Part shown: one piece after another, positions 1 through 4,402 of the stretch
Layout: each line of letters starts with the position of its first letter
Numbering within the stretch: the stretch's first letter is position 1
Origin: Tannerella sp. oral taxon 808
GTDB taxonomy: Bacteria > Bacteroidota > Bacteroidia > Bacteroidales > Tannerellaceae
DNA: 5,112 nt
Assembly: GCA_002890585.1 (NCBI GenBank)
Contig: MIQB01000124.1
Location: 1 to 5,112, forward strand
Direction of reading: 5' to 3'
Notes under the pieces: generated by a model
Told to the model about the DNA's origin: nothing
Seen by the model: only the letters and a program-made list of their open reading frames with translations
The model's database searches: none
Position numbers and translations under genes: made by a program

Positions 1-685
1 AGCGGACAAAGCCGATAGCCGTCTGCAAGAGGACCAACAGCGCCAAGCCTACGGTGACCACCGTGACTAGATCGAGGTCGGCACTGACGATGGCCTGATC
101 AATGATCAATTGCAGACCAAGCGGCGAGAGAATGGCAAAGACCTCGAGGCAAAGGGCAAGCAGGAAAATCTGCGCCAAAGCCCGCTTGAGACCGACGACG
201 CCCCGAAACAAGCTCACCAGCTGGAACCGATTCTGCTCCACTTTTGGCGAGAAGGATTGGGCAGGCCAGACTTCGAGGGCAACGCCGGTAAAACTCTGAT
301 TGAGTTCCTTGCGTGTGACATGACGGCGGCCCCGGGCCGGATCATGAATGATGGCCCCTTTGCCGATGACCTTGTCCAGGACAACGAAGTGGCTGAAATC
401 CCAATGGAGGACACAAGGGGTCTTTAAATCGCGAAGATCATCGAGCGCGACTTGCACGGCCCGCGTCGAAAGAAAGAGCTCACTGGCGAGATCAGCGATG
501 TTGTAGAGCGTCATGCCCTTCAGCGATGCGCTGAATCTGAGGCGCATGGTGCTGATGTCGATTTGATGCCCGTGGTGGGACGCGATCATTGCCAGGCTAG
601 CAAGACCGCATTCAGCTGCCTCCGTTTGCAGGATCAACGGCAAGCGGGGCCTGAAACCGAAAGCGAGCCTTTCCAGAACCGTCAC
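1..685 (-). CDS. C39-peptidase ABC exporter for double-glycine peptides, N-terminal part (runs off left edge)
   Basis: This is the N-terminal 228 residues of a bacteriocin/microcin-type ABC transporter (CvaB/ComA class). Such proteins sit in the inner membrane, cut precursor peptides after a Gly-Gly leader with an N-terminal C39 cysteine protease, and export the core. The protease is complete and looks active: QTEAAECGLASLAMI gives the oxyanion Gln20 and the nucleophile Cys26, HFVVL gives His99, and HDPARG gives Asp115. Hydrophobic stretches at about residues 159-190 and 196-226 begin the membrane domain. The ATPase domain is missing because the window ends; family members are usually about 700 residues. 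I chose the GTG at 685 because the C39 motif requires the N-terminus to lie upstream of Cys26. This GTG overlaps the stop of the HlyD gene as GTGA, with a G-rich Shine-Dalgarno-like stretch (ggggacagg) just before it. Translation is probably coupled to the adaptor gene. The obvious substrate is the divergent peptide at 2259-2534. Confidence 0.93.
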   Translation of the reverse strand, partial: MTVLERLAFGFRPRLPLILQTEAAECGLASLAMIASHHGHQIDISTMRLRFSASLKGMTLYNIADLASELFLSTRAVQVALDDLRDLKTPCVLHWDFSHFVVLDKVIGKGAIIHDPARGRRHVTRKELNQSFTGVALEVWPAQSFSPKVEQNRFQLVSLFRGVVGLKRALAQIFLLALCLEVFAILSPLGLQLIIDQAIVSADLDLVTVVTVGLALLVLLQTAIGFVR

Positions 686-1977
686 AGCCTGTCCCCGTGG
701 CTGGAGAGGGCGCCACGCAGGCTGTAGAGCGGTTCAAGCAGCCATTGATAGATGGGCCTGGTGTCAAGGAACACATCAGCCTCAACCGCCATGCCTGGCC
801 GGATAGGCTCTGCCTTTCCATAAGCGATGACATGATCTTGTTCCGGTCTGACGATGACCCGGTAGAGGCCTGCGGATGGATCGCTCGTCGGCGAAGCTCC
901 CCTTTCGGGCAGGAAAATCGTATCGATGTCGCTCGGGCGCAAGCTGACACGGGAGAACCCCGCGACCGTTCCCGGGTGAAGGCCGAACTTCTGATAGGGG
1001 AAAGCCGCATAACGCAGCATCACCTTGGCATTTTCGTGCATGAAACCGATCACACTGCTTGATCCATAAAGATGGACTTCGAGCTTGGCTTCGCTCGGCA
1101 GGATCGACAACAGCGGCGCTCCAGCGGCAACGAACTGTCCGGATTGGACAAGAATGGCAGTCACATTCCCGGTTCTCGGCGTGGTGACGTCTATCTGCCT
1201 GCGCGCTTCACCCTCGACGAGATCGCGCTCGATGACGCTGATCTGTCTGCGCAACTGGCCGATGACAGATGCGGCCTTTGCATCAAAACCCGCCAGCTTC
1301 GTGCGCACCTCCGTCAATCTTTGCTCAAGGCGAATGGCTTCACGCCGAAGGTTCTCCCGTTCCTGTTCCTTTTGCATCCGGCTTTCCATCCGGGCAAAAG
1401 CCTCGCGCTGCAGGACAACGTGCCGGCGAACCAGTTCCTCGTATTTCTCGGAGATGGTTCGCAACACGGCGGCGTAATCGCCCGTGACCTTTATCTGGAT
1501 CTGGACTTGATCGATCTCTCGAAGCAGGCCTTGCTCTTCCTTCGCCAGCCCAGCTTTCTCGATACTGTCCAGTTTTTGCTGGCGGATGATCTCGGCTTCC
1601 AGTTCGCTCCGCTGTTTGCGCAGCAGCACGGCTGCCGCTGCTTGTGTTTCGCCCAGAGACGTCATGCTGTCGGAGGTGATCGTATAGAGGGATTGTCCTT
1701 GGCGAACATCGCTGCCATCAGCAACGTTCAACGAGATCACACGGCCGGCATTGGGTGCAAAAACCCGTACGATCCCGGTGTTAGGCATGACAACCCCACC
1801 AAGGCGTACCCGGCGCGTATATTCTCCAAAAATTAGGTAGGTGCTGATTGCAAGAACGACAGCAACCCCTAGCGCGGCCGTGATCGAAACACGAAGCGGG
1901 CGCAGCAAAATGGTATGGCCCAACCAACCGTCTTTTTGGGAGGTAACGGCCTCCAATCGAAAAAGGGGCTCATCCAA
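682..1977 (-). CDS. HlyD/CvaA-family membrane-fusion (periplasmic adaptor) protein
   Basis: This 431-residue protein should anchor in the inner membrane and bridge the ABC exporter to an outer-membrane TolC-type channel. It has a short cytoplasmic N-terminus and one membrane span at about 29-50. The first half of a biotinyl-lipoyl fold is at about 60-100 (FAPNAGRVISLNVADGSDV). A long Gln/Glu/Arg-rich coiled-coil hairpin covers about 105-268. The second lipoyl half is at about 271-305 (TTPRTGNVTAILVQSG), and a beta-barrel region follows. Length and domain order are normal for the family. The start appears to be TTG at 1977: an in-frame TGA lies two codons upstream, the nearby ATG at 1973 is out of frame, and the next in-frame Met falls after the membrane span. 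A ggggtga Shine-Dalgarno lies a few bases upstream. It forms an operon with the exporter through a 4-base overlap. No outer-membrane protein gene is visible here. Confidence 0.93.
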   Translation of the reverse strand: MDEPLFRLEAVTSQKDGWLGHTILLRPLRVSITAALGVAVVLAISTYLIFGEYTRRVRLGGVVMPNTGIVRVFAPNAGRVISLNVADGSDVRQGQSLYTITSDSMTSLGETQAAAAVLLRKQRSELEAEIIRQQKLDSIEKAGLAKEEQGLLREIDQVQIQIKVTGDYAAVLRTISEKYEELVRRHVVLQREAFARMESRMQKEQERENLRREAIRLEQRLTEVRTKLAGFDAKAASVIGQLRRQISVIERDLVEGEARRQIDVTTPRTGNVTAILVQSGQFVAAGAPLLSILPSEAKLEVHLYGSSSVIGFMHENAKVMLRYAAFPYQKFGLHPGTVAGFSRVSLRPSDIDTIFLPERGASPTSDPSAGLYRVIVRPEQDHVIAYGKAEPIRPGMAVEADVFLDTRPIYQWLLEPLYSLRGALSSHGDRL

Positions 1978-2042
1978 ATTTCACCCCAGATCACATGTAA
2001 GTCAGGCGCGCATCAACGGCCGGCTGAATAAACGATTGTGTA

Positions 2043-2071
2043 ATATTATCGAATTCACCCCACGCTCACAA
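2043..2071 (-). promoter_or_regulatory. Possible sigma70-like promoter for the exporter operon
   Basis: Read on the minus strand, TTGTGA (2071-2066) and TAATAT (2048-2043) are 17 bases apart. Each box matches the consensus at four of six positions. An overlapping alternative uses GATAAT (2050-2045, five of six) with TTGATT 19 bases upstream. Either would give a leader of roughly 60 bases before the TTG start of the HlyD gene. The region is A+T-rich, so chance matches are likely. Confidence 0.35.
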
Positions 2072-2120
2072 TCAAATCTTTAGTCGACATATCGTGGAGA
2101 TTTCGAGTAGAAATGATGAA

Positions 2121-2132
2121 GAGATCGATCTC
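2121..2132. promoter_or_regulatory. 12-base perfect palindrome, candidate operator
   Basis: GAGATCGATCTC is a perfect palindrome ending 12 bases upstream of the predicted -35 box of the peptide promoter. It is nested in a longer imperfect inverted repeat (gtggagat at 2094-2101 against atctcccac at 2128-2136, with one extra base). The position suits an activator or a regulator shared by the divergent promoters. No regulator gene is visible in the window, so the role is inferred. Confidence 0.35.
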
Positions 2133-2144
2133 CCACAAGAGATA

Positions 2145-2174
2145 TTGACGAAGTAAATTTAGAAGAGCTAGAAT
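2145..2174 (+). promoter_or_regulatory. Sigma70-like promoter of the precursor peptide gene
   Basis: TTGACG (2145-2150, five of six consensus bases) and TAGAAT (2169-2174, five of six) are separated by 18 bases. Transcription would begin near 2181 and leave a leader of about 75-80 bases before the ATG at 2259. This is the best promoter match in the divergent region and points at the peptide gene. Confidence 0.6.
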
Positions 2175-2258
2175 TATCCGCTTGGCGTCTATGAACCAAG
2201 CCAATCTCGGAAAAGAAGCGCAGGAAATTGTTCGCATTCAAAGCAAATGAGGATCAAT

Positions 2259-2534
2259 ATGCGTGAATTGACAATTGAAGAGATGAACTTGGTCGCCGGC
2301 GGCCGGCGCGGCGGCGGGCATGGGGGTGGTCATGGTCATCACGGCCGATCTGGCGGCTCCTACGGATACTCCGGAACGCTCGCCGGCGTAACAAAGGGGT
2401 TTGACGGGACCGGAATTAGGACGGACTGTCATTACTCGACACCAGTTGGTGGATTTACCGTATCAATGGCCGGTTCTCACAATTGCGATCCAACATCGCC
2501 AGCACCGAAGGGTATCGGTGGAAGTGGTAGGTAA
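2259..2534 (+). CDS. Double-glycine leader precursor peptide, Gly/His-rich, microcin-like
   Basis: This is a 91-residue precursor of an exported peptide. Residues 1-15 (MRELTIEEMNLVAGG) form a classic leader recognised by C39 exporters, with cleavage expected after Gly15. The predicted 76-residue core starts RRGGGHGGGHGHHGRSGG, with His21, 25, 27 and 28 clustered. It continues as a Gly/Ser/Thr-rich, weakly hydrophobic chain with two cysteines (Cys57 and Cys76) that could form one disulfide. I chose the ATG at 2259 over the in-frame ATG at 2247 because TGAGGA (2248-2253) sits five bases upstream of 2259, while 2247 has no site at proper distance. It also gives the usual MRELT-type leader start. 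The gene has its own promoter and terminator and faces away from its likely exporter. The core does not match any microcin I recognise. The His/Gly head could bind metal, but antibacterial activity is only inferred from context. Confidence 0.86.
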   Translation: MRELTIEEMNLVAGGRRGGGHGGGHGHHGRSGGSYGYSGTLAGVTKGFDGTGIRTDCHYSTPVGGFTVSMAGSHNCDPTSPAPKGIGGSGR

Positions 2535-2549
2535 CGGGACGCTGAAGAG

Positions 2550-2578
2550 TGCCTCGGCTACGGCTGGGGCATTTTTTT
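2550..2578 (+). terminator. Strong intrinsic terminator after the peptide gene
   Basis: A nine-pair stem (2550-2558 with 2563-2571, two G-U wobbles) is closed by a cTACGg tetraloop, a member of the very stable UNCG class. Seven T residues (2572-2578) follow directly. The upstream aagag can pair further with the T tract. It lies 15 bases after the peptide stop and should end most peptide transcripts. Because the Shine-Dalgarno of the next gene begins at 2579, that gene is either read through at a low level or has a promoter inside the peptide gene. Confidence 0.88.
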
Positions 2579-2589
2579 GAGGCAGACTC

Positions 2590-2955
2590 ATGAAAATTAG
2601 ACAAAACATAAAAATTTCCGATGGTGCGAGAACGCATATCTTAAGACACTATTTGGAACCCGAGGTCGACGATCCATCTAAACTTCGTTCGATCCCCACA
2701 CTTCGTTATGTTTTGTGCTACAAAGATTCCTTCGGAAACCCTATAAAAGACGCCATCGTTGGCTATGTTCTTTTTAGAATGCCTGTCGAGAATATAACCA
2801 ATGAAACAGTATTTTTAATGGATGGTGAGAATAAGTACTTTGCAATCGCTCTCCGCGAGGAAGATGGGTATTTTGAAGACGCGTTCTATACGTTGGAGCG
2901 TGAAGAGGGTATTAATTACCTTATAGTCGAAAACCGAAGCGCTGCTAAATCCTGA
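2590..2955 (+). CDS. Hypothetical small acidic soluble protein, A+T-rich gene
   Basis: This gene codes for a 121-residue protein that I do not recognise. It has no signal peptide, membrane span or metal-binding cysteine motif; the only Cys is in LRYVLCYKDS. It mixes beta-type stretches (YVLCYKDSFG, AIVGYVLFRMPV, KYFAIALREEDGYF, NYLIVENR) with acidic loops and looks like a compact cytosolic fold. The ATG at 2590 has GAGG at 2579-2582, seven bases upstream, so the start is well supported. Base composition is much poorer in G+C than in the neighbours: one 60-base line within it has about one third G+C. That suggests separate acquisition. It sits just behind the terminator of the peptide gene and 47 bases before a small membrane-protein gene. 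It could be an accessory or immunity factor for the peptide, but this rests on position only. Confidence 0.75.
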   Translation: MKIRQNIKISDGARTHILRHYLEPEVDDPSKLRSIPTLRYVLCYKDSFGNPIKDAIVGYVLFRMPVENITNETVFLMDGENKYFAIALREEDGYFEDAFYTLEREEGINYLIVENRSAAKS

Positions 2956-3002
2956 AACGAATATCTTAAGCGCTCCGCGCCGTTTGCCCTGGCGAACCGA
3001 GA

Positions 3003-3317
3003 ATGACCGATAGAGAAAAGATGGTGTCAGCGCTCGACCTTATTGAGGCTGGATTAGCTACTGCGCTCGTGGCTGCTGTTTTCGCTACCGTCGCCGTACT
3101 TTTTGCTCGCACTGGGCATGCGACCGGGTTGAAGGACTTGTTTCGCGATCTGCAAGGCGATGTAACCGTCATGGCGGGCGTTGCCGGGCTCGTTTTGATA
3201 GGCCTGAGCTTCGGAATTGTATTGTTCGTCTGCATGGCGCTGACTACCAAGTCATGGCTGCATAGAATTGCTGGACGCCACATTGCCCATATTCTCGGGC
3301 GACTTCAGCGTTCATAG
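3003..3317 (+). CDS. Hypothetical small protein with two membrane spans; candidate immunity protein
   Basis: This gene codes for a 104-residue protein with no family I recognise. Two hydrophobic segments are clear, at about residues 14-35 (IEAGLATALVAAVFATVAVLF) and 54-79 (VTVMAGVAGLVLIGLSFGIV). They are joined by a charged loop (KDLFRDLQGD) and followed by a basic, His-containing tail (KSWLHRIAGRHIAHILGR). Both ends probably face the cytoplasm. Small membrane proteins of this size often give self-immunity next to microcin-type precursors, so this is the best immunity candidate in the window. The ribosome site before the ATG at 3003 is weak (cgaaccgag), and the ATG seven codons in, preceded by agagaaaag, is an alternative. 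The long frame on the opposite strand is Ser/Ala/Thr-rich antisense and less credible. The gene lies in the same direction as the 121-residue gene and could be cotranscribed with it. Confidence 0.62.
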   Translation: MTDREKMVSALDLIEAGLATALVAAVFATVAVLFARTGHATGLKDLFRDLQGDVTVMAGVAGLVLIGLSFGIVLFVCMALTTKSWLHRIAGRHIAHILGRLQRS

Positions 3318-3829
3318 TTCTGGCGTCGGGAACAGCGCTGACATCCATTTCACGTTACACGATCGCGGTTTCCAGGGCGGTAACTCAAGGGCAACCAATC
3401 GACCCGCACAGAGATTTCCGAGCAACCCTCGGACGCGCAGCGTAGGGCGAGCCACCTCATCGACGGAGGCGGATATACGGTCTTACCGTCGATCGGCGCG
3501 GCCGCAGGCAGGATAACGTGCGTTCCTGGTCTACATCAGTCTTCATCCGCCGCAGCGGATCTACTTATCTCAGTTGGCGCCTGTCAGCGTGCCTGCGCCA
3601 TGCATTTCAGCTGCCGACGCGCTGCTCATCGATACGCACTCAAAAGCTTGCGGGCCTTGCTGTACGCGCGCCGCGCGGTGTCGGTTTTGCCTGTAGTCGG
3701 ATCGCCAACGTAGAATGTGCCGCCGCTTCACATGGCATACGTGATCACTGCCAGCTTGCGTGCCGCCGCGAAACGCGCCTTGGCCTACGCCAGATAGTAG
3801 TTCGAGCCCACAGCTCGTCAGAGCTTAAG
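3318..3829. other. Roughly 510 bases with no intact gene
   Basis: This stretch lies between convergent genes. Frames on both strands are short, lack ribosome sites, and have composition typical of non-coding or decayed DNA. It contains an 8-base inverted repeat (ATCGACGG at 3459-3466, CCGTCGAT at 3486-3493), a small hairpin (ATCCGC-cgca-GCGGAT at 3545-3560), and a coding-like minus-strand segment with stop codons at 3626-3814, listed separately. I see no tRNA, no CRISPR pattern and no clear insertion-sequence ends. Confidence 0.6.
3626..3814 (-). pseudogene. Decayed coding remnant, origin uncertain (possibly a transposase C-terminus)
   Basis: One minus-strand frame reads as ordinary protein in G+C-rich codons but is broken by TAG at 3787-3785 and TGA at 3730-3728. 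After the first stop it reads AKARFAAARKLAVITYAM, then the second stop, then SGGTFYVGDPTTGKTDTAR and a basic tail ending RKLLSAYR at a TGA (3628-3626). The TGA after YAM could derive from a Trp codon. The RKLAV..YAM(W).SGT.Y pattern faintly resembles C-terminal ends of some insertion-sequence transposases (IS110-like), but I cannot confirm this and no terminal repeats are visible. No start or ribosome site is present. It begins just downstream of hxsA on the same strand. Confidence 0.35.
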
Positions 3830-4402
3830 CTACCGCGCCTCGATCCGCAGCGCAGTTAATGTCTCTGGCGTGATCGTCCCCGTGACCTTCAGACCGTAAT
3901 CCCCCTGCATCCGCTGCAGCCCAGCCCTCATCTCGGGTCCCATCACACCATTGAGTTCGCCGTTATAGTAACCGAAGGCCAGCATCGCGAACTGCACCTC
4001 AAGTACGATCTCCTTGAACCTGTTTGCGTTGCCCGGAAGAGTCTTAAGGGGAGCAGGCGCTGTTGCGGTCGCCGGCGGCTGATAAGTCGGGGTAGTCGAC
4101 GGCGCCGAATAGAGCGGGCTCGATGGCGCTACGTACGATGGCGACGGGCTATTGTAGACTGACGGTCGGTAGGAGTAGCCACCGGTCGATGAACGATGGC
4201 TACTGTGCGAGCTATGACTCCTGTGTGAACTATGGCTGCGGTGACCAGCCAATGTGTACACGTGATCCATCTTGAAGATGTCAAACAAGGACAGCGACTT
4301 ACCTCCGTCAGTCAACATCGGCTTTGAAGGTAAGGCCTGCCCCTCTGTGGGCATGAAGCCTGCGGCCAACAGTGACGGTATCGCAAACAGGCGTTTTTTC
4401 AT
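3830..4402 (-). CDS. hxsA: His-Xaa-Ser repeat protein HxsA
   Basis: HxsA is the defining substrate-like protein of the Hxs system, presumed to be modified by the paired radical SAM enzymes HxsB and HxsC; the modification is not known to me. This copy has 190 residues. It has an export signal (MKKRLFAIPSLLAAGF, likely cut near Ala23) and a short linker ending FKMDHVYTLAG. Six perfect contiguous triplets follow at residues 54-71: HRS HSS HRS HSS HSS HRS. A Ser/Pro/Tyr/Thr-rich linker covers about 72-125, and a C-terminal peptidoglycan-binding-like domain about 130-187 (FGYYNGELNGVMGPEMRAGL, then GLKVTGTITPETLTAL). This implies a periplasmic, wall-associated protein. The ATG at 4402 was preferred over an in-frame ATG at 4447 because it begins the signal peptide and shares one base with the hxsC stop (TGATG). 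A gggtgggg ribosome-site-like stretch lies just upstream. Translation is therefore coupled to hxsC. Confidence 0.93.
   Translation of the reverse strand: MKKRLFAIPSLLAAGFMPTEGQALPSKPMLTDGGKSLSLFDIFKMDHVYTLAGHRSHSSHRSHSSHSSHRSSTGGYSYRPSVYNSPSPSYVAPSSPLYSAPSTTPTYQPPATATAPAPLKTLPGNANRFKEIVLEVQFAMLAFGYYNGELNGVMGPEMRAGLQRMQGDYGLKVTGTITPETLTALRIEAR
4190..4243 (-). repeat. Six tandem His-Xaa-Ser triplets within hxsA
   Basis: These 54 bases encode six H-R-S or H-S-S triplets in the order R, S, R, S, S, R for the middle residue. His and Ser are invariant while the third codon bases vary, so the protein pattern is conserved rather than the DNA being a fresh slippage repeat. The triplets are the presumed target of modification or metal binding. 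Confidence 0.88.

Larger units (their letters stand above)
1978..2258. other. A+T-rich divergent intergenic region of the export module
   Basis: This 281-base region separates the minus-strand exporter operon from the plus-strand precursor gene. It is clearly more A+T-rich than the flanking genes and has no convincing coding frame on either strand. It holds a good plus-strand promoter near 2145-2174, a weaker minus-strand candidate near 2043-2071, and a perfect 12-base palindrome at 2121-2132 that could serve as an operator. These are described separately. Confidence 0.75.

Noticed and set aside
612..1010. Minus-strand frame of 132 codons across the adaptor/exporter junction
   Set aside because: It is out of frame with both genes, which have recognisable domains on each side of the junction.
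1072..1836. Long plus-strand open frame of 254 codons
   Set aside because: It lies wholly antisense to the HlyD coiled-coil gene, whose domain structure is clear. It has no family signature and is a by-product of G+C-rich codons on the other strand.
2247..2258. Upstream in-frame ATG that would add four residues (MRIN) to the precursor
   Set aside because: It has no Shine-Dalgarno at proper distance, and its own bases form the TGAGGA site for the ATG at 2259.
2283..2360. Glycine-rich G-run DNA in the peptide gene as a CRISPR-like or tandem repeat
   Set aside because: The G-rich look comes from Gly/His/Arg codons in the core peptide. There is no regular repeat-spacer period.
2966..3283. Minus-strand frame of 105 codons opposite the two-span protein
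   Set aside because: It is Ser/Thr/Ala/Pro-rich low-information sequence typical of antisense, while the plus strand shows two clean hydrophobic spans.
3268..3516. Plus-strand frame of 82 codons overlapping the end of the two-span gene
   Set aside because: It has no ribosome site and Arg/Ser-rich composition without domain features, so it is probably chance or decayed DNA.
3545..3560. Small hairpin ATCCGC-cgca-GCGGAT as a terminator for the plus-strand genes
   Set aside because: It has six pairs and no T run, and lies over 200 bases from the last stop codon.
3812..3831. Possible terminator after hxsA (AGCTC-tgac-GAGCT stem and an AGCTTAAGCT palindrome over the stop)
   Set aside because: The stem has only five pairs and no T tract follows it on the minus strand, so a terminator cannot be supported.
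3518..3859. Plus-strand frame of 113 codons
   Set aside because: It has no ribosome site, Arg/Ser/Cys-rich composition, and runs into the 3' end of hxsA on the opposite strand. The minus-strand frame is more coding-like.
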